A stretch of 64,000 nucleotides of DNA from Streptomyces cathayae (GTDB lineage: Bacteria; Actinomycetota; Actinomycetes; Streptomycetales; Streptomycetaceae). Under the pieces are notes generated by a model. The model worked only from the letters and a program-made list of their open reading frames with translations. It did no database searches and was not told the DNA's origin. Made by a program: the position numbers and the translations under genes. Every line of letters begins with the position of its first letter. Positions within the stretch are counted from its first letter, which is position 1. Below, piece after piece: positions 50,403-59,729 of this stretch. The DNA lies in NCBI RefSeq assembly GCF_029760955.1, contig NZ_CP121682.1, positions 1,178,001 through 1,242,000 of the forward strand. The letters are read 5' to 3'.

Positions 50403-51548
50403 GTGCCTTCGCTCATGCCCGCTCCGGTCCTCGAACCCGAGGCGCTGATCGATCTGCGGCTGGAAGTGCGGGAGTTCCTGGGCTCACAGCTCGCCGCCGG
50501 CGCCTTCACCCCTGACGTTGACAGCTGGCTCAGTGGGTGGGACATCGAGTTCACCCGCGCACTCGCCCGCCGCGGTTGGCTGGGCATGACGATCCCGAAG
50601 GAGTACGGCGGTCACGGTCGGAGCTTCCTCGAGCGGTTCGTCGTGACCGAGGAGCTCCTCGCCGCGGGCGCGCCGGTCGCCGCCCACTGGATCGCCGACC
50701 GCCAGGTCGCTCCGACGCTGCTGCGCTTCGGGAGCGAGACCCTCAAGAACACCTACCTCCCACGCATCGCGGCCGGCGAGGTCTTCTTCGGCATCGGCAT
50801 GTCCGAGCCCGACTCGGGTTCGGATCTCGCGAGCGTACGCACCCGAGCCGAGCGCGTGGACGGTGGTTGGCGGGTCCACGGCACCAAGCTCTGGACCTCT
50901 GGCGGCCACGAGGCCGACGCCTTCATCGCACTCGTGCGCACCTCACCGCCGACCGCGGCGAATGATCGGGGCGACCGCCACTCCGGCCTCAGCCAGCTGC
51001 TGGTCCAGCTCAAGGACCCGGGCGTCCAGATTCGGCCGGTCATCTCGGCGAACGGCCAGCACCACTTCAACGAGATCGTCCTGGACAGCGTGCACGTCGC
51101 CGACGACCACGTCGTCGGCGAGCTCGGCGCCGGCTGGAGCCAGGTGACCTCGGAGCTCTCCTACGAGCGGAGCGGCCCTGAGCGGTTCCTGTCCACCTAC
51201 CCCCTGGCAGCCGCCATCCTCGGGCGCGACGACCTCATACTCGACACGGCCGAGGCGGGACGCGTCACCGCGCGGCTCGCAGGCCTGCACCAGATGTCGC
51301 TCTCCATCGCCGCCGCTCTGCAGCGTGGTGAGCGCGCCGATGTGCCGGCTGCACTGGTCAAGGTGCTCGGCACCACACTCGAGGGCGACCTCGCCGACCT
51401 GGTCGATCTCAGCCTCCCGGCCGGCTCCACCGATCCCGCCGCCAACCTGACGCGGCGCGCGGTGCAGCAGCGCCCGGGGTTCACCTTGCGTGGTGGCACC
51501 AACGAGATCCTGCGCGGCGTCATCGCCCGCGGCCTGGGAATGCGCTGA
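50403..51548 (+). CDS. Acyl-CoA dehydrogenase, subunit with catalytic Glu
   Basis: A 381-residue flavoprotein. Family blocks: GWLGMTIPKEYGGHGRSFLERFVV, FFGIGMSEPDSGSDLASVRT, WRVHGTKLWTSGGHEADAFI, and the C-terminal FTLRGGTNEILRGVIARGLG. The helix VTSELSYERSGPERFL holds a Glu at the position of the catalytic Glu of isovaleryl-CoA dehydrogenase. The F-G FAD block of ordinary one-gene enzymes (R-x-x-F-G-x-x) is absent; the next gene has it. Such pairs form alpha2beta2 enzymes in steroid and related catabolism. GTG start 50403 follows AGGA by 9 bases. The next gene overlaps the stop. Confidence 0.87.
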   Translation: MPSLMPAPVLEPEALIDLRLEVREFLGSQLAAGAFTPDVDSWLSGWDIEFTRALARRGWLGMTIPKEYGGHGRSFLERFVVTEELLAAGAPVAAHWIADRQVAPTLLRFGSETLKNTYLPRIAAGEVFFGIGMSEPDSGSDLASVRTRAERVDGGWRVHGTKLWTSGGHEADAFIALVRTSPPTAANDRGDRHSGLSQLLVQLKDPGVQIRPVISANGQHHFNEIVLDSVHVADDHVVGELGAGWSQVTSELSYERSGPERFLSTYPLAAAILGRDDLILDTAEAGRVTARLAGLHQMSLSIAAALQRGERADVPAALVKVLGTTLEGDLADLVDLSLPAGSTDPAANLTRRAVQQRPGFTLRGGTNEILRGVIARGLGMR

Positions 51549-52666
51549 TGAGCGGCATCGAGACGACGGACAGTGGGACGACCCAGAACATGACAGAGCC
51601 GATGAACCAGACGCCGACCACCGTCGATCCGGACCTGCGCGCGATGATGCGCGACGTCCTCGGCGGTGACATGACCGAGCGACTGTCCCAAGCGATCACC
51701 GGCGTCAAGCTGGACAAGACGCTGTGGCGCCAGCTCAGCGATCTCGGCCTTACCTCCCTGACCGCGCCCGAGGCGGAGGGCGGGTCGGGTGCGAGCTGGC
51801 TCGAGGCGGCCGCCCTCCTCGGCGAAAGCGCCGCCGCGGCGCGACACCTGCCGCTCGCCGAGACCGATCTGCTCGCCGGATGGCTGCTGCGTACGGCCGG
51901 GCTACCGGTCGAGGACCCGACCGTTCCGCGGACCGTCGCCCTGCTGGACGAGGGAGGCGCGGCCGACTCCGTCCCGTGGCTTCAGGACGCGGAGAGGGTG
52001 GTCGTGGTCGCGCCGTCGGGCCACGACTTCTCCGTCGTCGAACTCGGTGACACGGAACTGCGGTCGATCACCGAGACCGCTCCCGCGCCCACCAACTCGG
52101 GCCAGCAGCGAGCGCACCTCCGACTGATCGGTCCACTGCCCGCCGGCACGGCCGTGCCGGCCGCGATCGTGGAGCAACTGCGGCTGCGCGGCGCATTGGC
52201 CCGAGCAGCGCAATGTGTCGGGGCCATAGACCGCGCGGTGGACTTGTGCATCGAGCACACCTCGGTCCGTGTTCAATTCGGCCGGCCGCTCGCGAGGTTC
52301 CAAGCGGTCCAGCAGCTGGTCGCCGACGCCGCGGCGCAGGCTGCGCTGGCGCGGGCGGCGGTGGACGCTGCGGTGCTCGAAGCTGCCGCCACCGACCTGG
52401 CCGGTGGCGCCGCCCCCGGCAGGGTCGCTGTCGCCCGCTCGTGCGTCGGCCACGCGGCGTCAGTCGTCGTGCGCAACGCGCACCAGGTCCACGGCGCGAT
52501 CGGCACCACTCAGGAGCACCCGCTGCAGCTTTTCACCTTGCCGGTGCTCGACTGGCGCAGCGAGTTCGGCACCACCCGCTCCTTCGACCGCCGGCTTGGC
52601 GAGCTCCTGCGCCGCGACCCGACCGCCCTGTGGGATGTCGTGCTCGGCCGAGGGGGCGCGGCATGA
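51548..52666 (+). CDS. Acyl-CoA dehydrogenase, second subunit
   Basis: A 372-residue acyl-CoA dehydrogenase relative. It retains the FAD-binding HTSVRVQFGRPLARFQAVQQ block and HQVHGAIGTTQEHPLQLFTL, but the catalytic Glu position is missing (LRLRGALARAAQCVGAIDRA). The N-terminal 20 residues are disordered. It complements the previous subunit. The stop overlaps the CoA transferase start by ATGA. Confidence 0.85.
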   Translation: MSGIETTDSGTTQNMTEPMNQTPTTVDPDLRAMMRDVLGGDMTERLSQAITGVKLDKTLWRQLSDLGLTSLTAPEAEGGSGASWLEAAALLGESAAAARHLPLAETDLLAGWLLRTAGLPVEDPTVPRTVALLDEGGAADSVPWLQDAERVVVVAPSGHDFSVVELGDTELRSITETAPAPTNSGQQRAHLRLIGPLPAGTAVPAAIVEQLRLRGALARAAQCVGAIDRAVDLCIEHTSVRVQFGRPLARFQAVQQLVADAAAQAALARAAVDAAVLEAAATDLAGGAAPGRVAVARSCVGHAASVVVRNAHQVHGAIGTTQEHPLQLFTLPVLDWRSEFGTTRSFDRRLGELLRRDPTALWDVVLGRGGAA

Positions 52667-53862
52667 CAGCCTCACTGCCGCTCGAGGGCGTCCGCGTGCT
52701 CGACCTGAGCACGGTGTTCATGGGGCCGTACGCCGCCCAGATCCTCGCGGGTTGGGGTGCCGAAGTGATCAAGGTCGAGGCGCTCGAGGGCGACCAGGTG
52801 CGCGGCATCGGCGACGTCGGCCGCACCGGTCTGGGTCCCATCTTCATCAATGCGAACGGTGGGAAGCGCTCTCTGGCGCTCGACCTTAAAGCGGCGGGTG
52901 CCCGCGAGGTGCTCCATGCGCTGGTACGCCGCACCGATCTCCTCCTGCACAACGTGCGTCCGCCGGCGGCTGCCAGGCTCGGCATCACCTGGGAGGACCT
53001 GTCTGTAGTGAACCCCAGCCTCGTGCACTGCGCCTTCCGCGGCTACGGCGCCGGCGGCCCGTGGGCGGACCGGCCGGCGTACGACGATGTCATTCAGGCG
53101 GGCAGTGGAGTCGCGATGGCGCAGGCTGTCGGCGGTGCCGAGCCGGCGTACTGGCGCTCTGCCGTCGCCGACAAGGTGATGGGCATCTACGGCGCGGCAG
53201 CCGCTTGTGCGGCGCTGCGATCACGGGATGTCACCGGCGAGGGGCGCGCGGTCGAGGTCCCGATGTTTGAGGCCATGGCCGCCTTCATGTTGCTGGACCG
53301 CCAGGGTGGCTGGGTCACCGACCCACCGAACGGCCCGACCGGCTACCCCCGCACCGACTCGCCGCACCGCCGGCCCTACGCCACCAAAGACGGCTACCTC
53401 GCGGTGATGATCTACGCCGACAAGCAGTGGCTCTCCTTCTTCCGGCTCATCGGGCGTACCGACCTCGGCGACGACCCCCGCTTCCATGACATCAATGCCC
53501 GCACGCGGCACATCGACGAGCTCTACGCCCTGCTGGCAAATGAGATTGCGACCCGGACGACGGCGGAATGGGAGGCGGCCTTCGAGGAGGCGGACATCCC
53601 GCACGGACCCGTCAACACGATCGAGGACCTGTTCAGCGATCCGCAACTGGTGGCCACCGACTTTTTCCAGACCATCCACCAGCCCGGCATGGGACCGGTG
53701 CGGCTGGCTCGCTCACCCATCGACATGGGCGTTCCGGCCGCTGCGCCCCGACCCGCACCCCGGCTGGGCGAGCACACCCGCGAGATCCTCGCCGAGGCCG
53801 GGTTCGCCGCCGAGGAGATCACCCAGTTGCACGACGACCGTGTCGTCGCTTCGGCTGACTGA
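52663..53862 (+). CDS. Class III CoA transferase (CaiB/BaiF family)
   Basis: A 399-residue CoA transferase. The N-terminal block LEGVRVLDLSTVFMGPYAAQ with LAGWGAEVIKVEAL, FRGYGAGGPWADRPAYDDVIQ with the catalytic Asp, and the C-terminal NTIEDLFSDPQLVATDFFQT are typical. It moves CoA between organic acids, so it may activate the substrate that the dehydrogenases then oxidise. It ends the operon and is followed by a strong 16-bp hairpin. Confidence 0.92.
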   Translation: MTASLPLEGVRVLDLSTVFMGPYAAQILAGWGAEVIKVEALEGDQVRGIGDVGRTGLGPIFINANGGKRSLALDLKAAGAREVLHALVRRTDLLLHNVRPPAAARLGITWEDLSVVNPSLVHCAFRGYGAGGPWADRPAYDDVIQAGSGVAMAQAVGGAEPAYWRSAVADKVMGIYGAAAACAALRSRDVTGEGRAVEVPMFEAMAAFMLLDRQGGWVTDPPNGPTGYPRTDSPHRRPYATKDGYLAVMIYADKQWLSFFRLIGRTDLGDDPRFHDINARTRHIDELYALLANEIATRTTAEWEAAFEEADIPHGPVNTIEDLFSDPQLVATDFFQTIHQPGMGPVRLARSPIDMGVPAAAPRPAPRLGEHTREILAEAGFAAEEITQLHDDRVVASAD

Positions 53863-54159
53863 GCGCGCGTCTGCTGGCTGCACATCGATTCTTCCAAGGG
53901 CTCTGACCGGGGCCAGTGATAGCTGGCCCCGGTCAGAGCGCGAGTCCACCCACGCGATGTTGCCCTCGCTCCCGAGGCGCAGGCCGAGCAAAGGCTCGTC
54001 CCAGCATCAAGATCCTGGGCTCGGATAAACTGCCCCTGCCCAGGGCCACCATCTGCTGCTCCCCCTCACGGCGCCAGCCAGTCGCACCGAACGGTCACAG
54101 CCGACGCGATGGTCGAAGCTCTGCTCGAAGAGCACTCGGCGCGCCGCGCCCGGGCCGTG
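53863..54159. other. Hairpin terminator and non-coding stretch before the IS481 element
   Basis: The stem CTCTGACCGGGGCCAG (53901-53916) with its complement at 53923-53938 ends the CoA transferase operon. The rest up to the element at 54160 is non-coding on both strands. Across the IS the chromosomal sequence continues at 56122; joined together it does not give a recognisable gene. Confidence 0.5.
53901..53938 (+). terminator. 16-bp hairpin after the CoA transferase gene
   Basis: Perfect 16-bp stem CTCTGACCGGGGCCAG / CTGGCCCCGGTCAGAG with a six-base loop, 38 bases after the stop. Confidence 0.85.
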
Positions 54160-56115
54160 TGTCGGTGTGAGGTCTCAGGACTTCCCTGACGGTTTGTCGT
54201 CAGGAGATCCTTGACGGTCCTTCTGGGTGCCCATGCCTTTGACGTAGAGCCTGGTGATCGGTCCGGGGTTCTCGCGGGGCCGGACTGCGAGTTCGCCCTC
54301 GCCGTGCAGGATCCGGTAGTGGGTGTCCTCGATGACGACGGTGACGATCTTTCCGGCATGCCGCGGGCCGAGCTTGATGAACTGGCCGTTGATCATGAAA
54401 CGGCCGCTCGCATGCACCTTCCGCTGGGCCCGGACGGCCCCGGCCGGCAGGGGCGGAGGGGCAGCGGGGACGTCGCCGTCCGCGCCCCGCGGATCTGCCC
54501 CAGACGGTCGGCCGGAACGGGACGGGGCCCCGTTCCCCTCAGCGCGTCGTCGGCGATGGCGTGCACGAGGCGCCCGTCCAGCCGGAGGGTGACCGTGCGG
54601 CCGGCGAGGGCGAACCCGACCTGGTGGCGGCCGCCGGCCAGGCAGAGGATCCCGTCGCGCAGCACCTTGCGGTCGACCTCGACCGGTTCGCCGGCGGCGA
54701 GGACGGCCGTCCCGCTGCCGGTCCTGGGCAGCGCGGCGGGTGCGGGCTCGGCACCGGCCGGGCGGGCGCCGTAGCGCATGGTCAAGTAGGCGATGTCCTC
54801 CGGCCGCAGCCGGGACGGGACGGTGGTGACCAGGTGCCCGTCGAGGAGGAAGCGGACGCTGCGGTGGTTCGCCCAGACGGTCAGCGTCCTGCCGGCCAGC
54901 GCCTGGTGGATGCCCACCCGCTGCCTGCCCGTCCCCAGGGTGATCTCGCCGCTGGGCGGCACCCGCACGTCGCACTCGACCGCGGTCCCCTGCGGCGGCA
55001 GCACCGGCACTTCGACGACCTCGACGGACAACTCCGGCTCGTCCAGCGTCTGTTCGGGAGGCTCGTCGTTCCGGCGGACGGGGGTGTGGGGCCGGAAGAG
55101 ACCGACGGGAGTGACCATGTCCAGCGCCTGGTGCGGACGCTGGTGGTTGTAGGCGTGCACCCGGCCGTCGATCCCTTCCTGGGCGGCGGCCAGCGACTCG
55201 AACGGCACCACATGATCGAGGAACTCCTCGCGCAGGGTGCGGTGAAAACGCTCGATCTTGCCCGTGGTGGTGGGCGAGCCCGGCTCGGCCAGCCGCTGGG
55301 TGATGCCGTTCTCCCGGCAGATCCGCTCGAAGAGCACCTCCACCGGCTGGGGACGGGTGTGCCGGCCGGTGAACTGCTTGCCGTTGTCGGTCAGGACCTC
55401 GAACGGCACCCCGCAGCGGCGCATCGCCGCGGTGAAGGCCGAGCACACCGCGCGGGCGCCGGGCACGGCCACGACGGAGGCGATCACGACGAACCGGGAG
55501 TGGTCGTCGATGCCGGCGACCGTCCTGCACTCCCGCCCGTCGGCCAGCGGAACCCCGCCCACCAGGTCCATCTGCCACAGGTGCATGGGCGCCTCGCGCT
55601 GCCACCGGCGGTACTTGCGCGGATACCGCTGTTCCCGGACGCGCACCAGTCCGTTGCGGGACAGCACCCGGTGGACCGTGGCTCGCGACGGCGCCGGCTC
55701 CAGCCCGCGGCGCGCGAGTTCGTGCGAGATCCGGCGGGCGCCCCACCGGGGAGGCCGGCGGCGCAGCTCGCAGATCTCGGCTTCCGCCTCGGCGGACAGA
55801 CGCGTGGGACTGTTCCGCGGGCGCCGCGAGCGGTCCAGCAGGCCGGGCATGCCCTCCTGCTCGAACCGACGCCGCCGGCTGTGCAACGTCTGACGCGAGG
55901 CGCCATACCGGGCCGCGACCTCACCGGTCGGAGACCCGCCGAGCACTTCGCGGACAGCCCGGCAGCGGTACTCGACCAACTGCTGTACATCCACGACCAC
56001 CGACGGAAGCCCCCCTGCCTCACCGCCGGGCGGGAGATGGCGAACGTTCAGCCGAACGTGTCAACCATGTCCCGAGCACAAACGGTCAGGCATCTCCTGA
56101 GACCTCACACCGACA
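54160..56115 (-). mobile_element. Complete IS481-type insertion sequence with target duplication
   Basis: The element is bounded by 21-bp terminal inverted repeats, perfect over all 21 bases: TGTCGGTGTGAGGTCTCAGG... at 54160-54180 and the complement at 56095-56115. A 6-base duplication GCCGTG flanks it (54154-54159 and 56116-56121), showing recent transposition. The length is 1956 bases and it carries one transposase gene on the minus strand. Removing the IS and one copy of the repeat restores a continuous intergenic sequence. Confidence 0.92.
54393..56000 (-). CDS. IS481-family transposase (C-terminal repeats, possible frame shift)
   Basis: A 535-residue transposase. The N-terminal HTH (VAARYGASRQTLHSRRRRFE) and the DDE domain are complete: MDLVGGVPLADG (first Asp), EVLTDNGKQFTGRHTR (second Asp), and TTTGKIERFHRTLREEFLDH (Glu). 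After HQALDMVTPVGLFRP comes an unusual C-terminus with repeated units such as HRSVRFLLDGHLVTTV and TLRLDGRLVHAIAD. A third unit of the same type (THYRILHGEGELAVRP) is encoded just downstream in another frame, reaching 54175. A frame shift near 54430-54490, by mutation or programmed, would add it. GTG 56000 is the start; the protein may still be active. Confidence 0.85.
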   Translation of the reverse strand: MVVDVQQLVEYRCRAVREVLGGSPTGEVAARYGASRQTLHSRRRRFEQEGMPGLLDRSRRPRNSPTRLSAEAEAEICELRRRPPRWGARRISHELARRGLEPAPSRATVHRVLSRNGLVRVREQRYPRKYRRWQREAPMHLWQMDLVGGVPLADGRECRTVAGIDDHSRFVVIASVVAVPGARAVCSAFTAAMRRCGVPFEVLTDNGKQFTGRHTRPQPVEVLFERICRENGITQRLAEPGSPTTTGKIERFHRTLREEFLDHVVPFESLAAAQEGIDGRVHAYNHQRPHQALDMVTPVGLFRPHTPVRRNDEPPEQTLDEPELSVEVVEVPVLPPQGTAVECDVRVPPSGEITLGTGRQRVGIHQALAGRTLTVWANHRSVRFLLDGHLVTTVPSRLRPEDIAYLTMRYGARPAGAEPAPAALPRTGSGTAVLAAGEPVEVDRKVLRDGILCLAGGRHQVGFALAGRTVTLRLDGRLVHAIADDALRGTGPRPVPADRLGQIRGARTATSPLPLRPCRPGPSGPSGRCMRAAVS

Positions 56116-56121
56116 GCCGTG

Positions 56122-56295
56122 CCCCACCGTTGCGACACCTCGCACGCGAGCAGGGCCATCCCGGCCCCGATGCGCTGACGAGGAAGGGCCCGGCGCTGCT
56201 CGACACTGTCGATCCTGACCGAACCGGTGACGTTCCGCGGTACCCCTCGCCACTCATGGGTTGCCGCCGGCTGGGCAGCCGACAGCCCGAGCGGC
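56122..56295. other. Chromosomal continuation right of the IS481 element
   Basis: 174 bases, non-coding. The part next to the IS continues the sequence interrupted at 54154; the other end runs into the end of the IclR gene. Confidence 0.4.
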
Positions 56296-57108
56296 TCAAG
56301 CCCTCAGCGAGATCGTGCGCTTGAGATCGCTGGAAATGAGCCGGGCCGCCCGCTGGGTCAGGTCGGCTGCTGACTCCGGCCTGAACCTGCCAGTCGACCC
56401 CGAAGCAGAGATGGCCCCAACAGGACGGCCCTCGGGGTCGAAGATGGGTGCCGCGACGCATGTCAGCCCCAGCATCGCCTCCTCACGGTCGTACGCCACT
56501 CCCGCCTCCCGGGCCTGGCGCAACTGACCGACCATCAGTTCGGGTCGCATCACCGTATAGGGCGTGGAACGAGGCCAGCCCTCGTTGAGCGCCTGGATGA
56601 TGAGCTCTCGGCTGCTGTGCGCGAGCATCACCTTGCCCAGAGCGGTGGTCAGCGCAGGCACCCGGGCACCGATTCGACTCAGGAGATTGGGAGAGCGAGG
56701 CCCCCTGATGCGATCCAGATAGACGATGGAGGTGCTGTCGAGCACGGCCAGATTAACCCCGAAGCCGACGTGCTGGAACAGGGCGGCCATATGCGGAGCC
56801 GCCACATCCCGCAGGAATCCGACCGGTGAGGCATCCACACTGTTGCCCAACTCGAACACGTGCGAGCTGAGCCGGTAGTTGCGTCCGACCCGGGTCAGGA
56901 AGCCGCTCTCGGTCAACTGCGCGACCAACCTGAACGCCGTGGACTTGGGCAGCCCGACACGCCTGGCCAGCTCACTCAGCGGAAGCAGATGGTCGTCACC
57001 CATGAAGGCGTCGAGGATGCTCAGCGCGCGCCCGACCGAGATGATGGCCGAGGCCTCTCCCCGAGCCTGGGGCCCCTCACCGGCCTCACTGGTCGGCGTC
57101 GTGCTCAT
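56296..57108 (-). CDS. IclR family regulator of the ABC importer operon
   Basis: A 270-residue IclR regulator: SVGRALSILDAFMGDDHLLP, LARRVGLPKSTAFRLVAQLT, and the effector domain with VNLAVLDSTSIVYLDRIRGP, PALTTALGKVMLAHS and LTCVAAPIFDPEGRPVGAIS. Its start overlaps the stop of the permease gene by ATGA, so it is the last gene of the importer operon and would feed back on it. The shared GTTCCG palindrome upstream of the operon (60987-61003) is its probable site. Confidence 0.9.
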   Translation of the reverse strand: MSTTPTSEAGEGPQARGEASAIISVGRALSILDAFMGDDHLLPLSELARRVGLPKSTAFRLVAQLTESGFLTRVGRNYRLSSHVFELGNSVDASPVGFLRDVAAPHMAALFQHVGFGVNLAVLDSTSIVYLDRIRGPRSPNLLSRIGARVPALTTALGKVMLAHSSRELIIQALNEGWPRSTPYTVMRPELMVGQLRQAREAGVAYDREEAMLGLTCVAAPIFDPEGRPVGAISASGSTGRFRPESAADLTQRAARLISSDLKRTISLRA

Positions 57109-58187
57109 GCCGTGCGGGCCTTGTTTCGGGCCAGGTTCGCCAGCGTCACCGCGATGACCAGGCCCGCGCCGTAGAACACGTTCTGGATCCAGCCGGAGAA
57201 GCCCAGCAACTGCAACCCGAAGATGCCGGTGGCGAGGAAGTAGATCGCCACCAGGGTGCCGACCGGATTGAACTGGCCCGGCTGGATGACCGCCGTGCCG
57301 AGAAAGACCGCTGCCAGCGCCGGCAGGAGCAAGGTCATGGAGCTGGCGGGGTCGAATCCGCCCTGCGTGGCGACCAGGAGCATGCCGGCAACACCGGCCA
57401 GCAGTCCGCCTGCGACGTAGGAGCCTGCCCGGATCCACTCGACCCGGATGCCGGCCAGGCGCGCCACCTCCTTGCTGGAGCCCACGAACAACATGTGACG
57501 CCCCAGCGGGGTGTAGGCGTAGACGTAAGCCAGGAAGGCCACGAAGGCGATGCCGTAGTAGAACGAGATGGGCATCCCGAACACCGGCGTGAGGGCGAGG
57601 TTGGAGAAGGCCGGCTCGAAGACGGTGACGATCGTCCCGTGCGAGAACATATGGCTGAGGCCACCGATCAACGTCCCGGTGCCCAGGGTGACGACGATCG
57701 AGGACACTCCCAGGTACACGGCGAAGAACGCGTTGACCGCTCCGCAGAATGCGGCTGCCGCCAGGCCCACCAGTACGCCGACCCAGATTCTGCCGGTCTG
57801 ATTCGTGACCACCGGGATCAACGTGGCAGTGATGCCCATGACGAAGGCGATGGAGAGGTCGAACTCTCCGACCGCCAGAGTCACGAGCGCGGCCATGGCC
57901 AGGAACACCAGCGTCTGCTGCGACCCGAAGATCGATGTTACGGTGCCCACCGAGCCGAACTTGGTGGGCATCAGCACGAGGTAGATGCCCGCCATCACGA
58001 ACCAGCCCAGAATCAGGGCGTAACGGCTCAGAAACTCTCCGACCCAGGACGGCGCGGACTGCGCCTTGGTCGCGGGGGACTCGTCACCCGCCTCCGCCCG
58101 CACCTGAGCAGCCTCACCTGACTCAGCGGCGATGTCACGGGCACCGTCAAGGCGCTCGGCTTCGAGGCGATCGGTCTTGTGGTTCAT
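57105..58187 (-). CDS. ABC transporter permease (RbsC type)
   Basis: A 360-residue permease with about ten hydrophobic segments, in the BPD_transp_2 family (ribose/branched chain type). LAVGEFDLSIAFVMGITATL, LGVSSIVVTLGTGTLIGGLS and NPVGTLVAIYFLATGIFGLQLLG (split here) are typical. A hydrophilic N-terminus of about 50 residues precedes TM1. It lies 16 bases from the ATPase gene in the operon and overlaps the IclR gene. Sugars are the usual substrate of the family, but the neighbours suggest an aromatic or acid compound. Confidence 0.9.
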   Translation of the reverse strand: MNHKTDRLEAERLDGARDIAAESGEAAQVRAEAGDESPATKAQSAPSWVGEFLSRYALILGWFVMAGIYLVLMPTKFGSVGTVTSIFGSQQTLVFLAMAALVTLAVGEFDLSIAFVMGITATLIPVVTNQTGRIWVGVLVGLAAAAFCGAVNAFFAVYLGVSSIVVTLGTGTLIGGLSHMFSHGTIVTVFEPAFSNLALTPVFGMPISFYYGIAFVAFLAYVYAYTPLGRHMLFVGSSKEVARLAGIRVEWIRAGSYVAGGLLAGVAGMLLVATQGGFDPASSMTLLLPALAAVFLGTAVIQPGQFNPVGTLVAIYFLATGIFGLQLLGFSGWIQNVFYGAGLVIAVTLANLARNKARTA

Positions 58188-58203
58188 GACTCTCCCTTGA
58201 CTG

Positions 58204-59727
58204 CTATCGGCGGCCGGTCAGTTGGGTGGAATAGATGGCGTCGAGCACCTCATCGGGCGTGCTGCGGCCGAGCGCGGTCAGACCGCCGTTCCGGTGCACC
58301 AGGATTCGGTCGCACACCTCGGCCAGATCGGTGGGTTCGATGCTCACCAGCAGCACCCCGATACCCTCGGACGCAGCGGCCCTGACGGCGCGCAGGATCT
58401 CCGCCCGCGCGCCGACATCGACGGCTTGGGTCGGCTCGTGGAGAACGAGGACCTTCGGCCCCACCGACATCCACTTGGCGAACAGCACCTTCTGCTGATT
58501 GCCACCACTCAGTTCCTTGACGGTGGTCCGAGCCGACGGCGTCCGGATGCCGAACGAGGTGATGGCCTGGTCGGCCAGCTCGTCCTGCCACTCGCGCGAC
58601 ACCCACCAACGGCGACCGCGGGAGACCAGGTTGGGCAGCGCAAGGTTGTCGCGGATGCTCATCTCAAGAGCCAGACCGTCGCGGTCGCGTCGCTCGGGCA
58701 CCAGGGCAATCCCGGCCCGCCGGCTTCCGGACACACTCATCCGTGCCGCGTCGAGGACAGAACCGCCGGTGACGACTCGCCCCGCCACGGCCTTGGTGGA
58801 GCCGCCCAGTACGTACGGGACATGCTCGAACCCGGAGCCGGGCAGACCCGTCAGGCCGACCACCTCGCCGGCCTCGACAGTGAAGTCGAGATTCGTGATC
58901 GATGGGGTCGTGAGGCTTTGGACCTCCAAGGCCACCTTCCCCGACGGTACGTGCGGCTCCCTGGCCTCGGCCTCGGGTACGTGCTGGCCCAGCATCAACC
59001 GTGCGATGTCGCGCTCGCTGAGGTCGCGGGTCTCGCGTCCCGCAGCAGCCAGGGACCCGTCCCGGAGCACCGTGACCCGGTCGGAGTGGTCGATGACCTC
59101 GTGGAGGTTGTGGCTGATCATCAGTACCGACGTGCCCGAGTCGACCACACGCCTGAGCAACTCGTGGAACTTCCTCAGTTCCTCGCGCGGCAGGGCTCGC
59201 GTCGCCTCGTCCAGGATGATCAGCCCAGTGCCAGGTTGCAGGTCCCGCATCGCACGGGCGATCCCCACCTCGGCCCGTCGCGTGGCGCTCAGACGACCGA
59301 CCGGGGTCCGGACGTCCACGGGGACGTCGAGACGCCCCAGCACCGAGCGCGCCACCGCTTCCTGCTGGCGCCAGTCGATGCGGCGCAGGTACTTCGATCG
59401 GGTGAATCGTCCGACGCCGATGTTCTCGGCGACGGTGAGGTGGTCCAGGATCCCGAGATCCTGGTGGACCACGGACACCCCTGCCTGCTGAAGCTCCGCC
59501 CACCGGACGGGAACCCGCTGGGGGTTCCCGTCCACGGTGAGCGTCATGCCTGGGTCAGGCTGGTGGTACCCCGTGAGGATCTTGACCAACGTCGACTTGC
59601 CGGAACCGTTCTGCCCCACCAGAGCGTGGAGCTCTCCGGGACGGACGTCCAACTCCACGCCCTTGAGGACCTTGGAGTGGCCGAACGTCTTGCAGACGTT
59701 GGTCGCCTGCAACCTGGCCTCAGTCAT
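58204..59727 (-). CDS. ABC transporter ATPase, two nucleotide domains (RbsA type)
   Basis: A 507-residue double ATPase. Domain 1: Walker A VGQNGSGKST near residue 38, signature written as LSATRRAEVGIARAM rather than LSGGQ, Walker B LIILDEATRAL. Domain 2: no Lys in the Walker A (GLPGSGFEH, as usual in RbsA types), signature LSGGNQQKVLFAKW and Walker B VLVLHEPTQAVD, with His where Asp is common. It energises the importer. The start ATG 59727 follows the stop of the binding protein gene by two bases. Confidence 0.9.
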   Translation of the reverse strand: MTEARLQATNVCKTFGHSKVLKGVELDVRPGELHALVGQNGSGKSTLVKILTGYHQPDPGMTLTVDGNPQRVPVRWAELQQAGVSVVHQDLGILDHLTVAENIGVGRFTRSKYLRRIDWRQQEAVARSVLGRLDVPVDVRTPVGRLSATRRAEVGIARAMRDLQPGTGLIILDEATRALPREELRKFHELLRRVVDSGTSVLMISHNLHEVIDHSDRVTVLRDGSLAAAGRETRDLSERDIARLMLGQHVPEAEAREPHVPSGKVALEVQSLTTPSITNLDFTVEAGEVVGLTGLPGSGFEHVPYVLGGSTKAVAGRVVTGGSVLDAARMSVSGSRRAGIALVPERRDRDGLALEMSIRDNLALPNLVSRGRRWWVSREWQDELADQAITSFGIRTPSARTTVKELSGGNQQKVLFAKWMSVGPKVLVLHEPTQAVDVGARAEILRAVRAAASEGIGVLLVSIEPTDLAEVCDRILVHRNGGLTALGRSTPDEVLDAIYSTQLTGRR

Positions 59728-59729
59728 GG

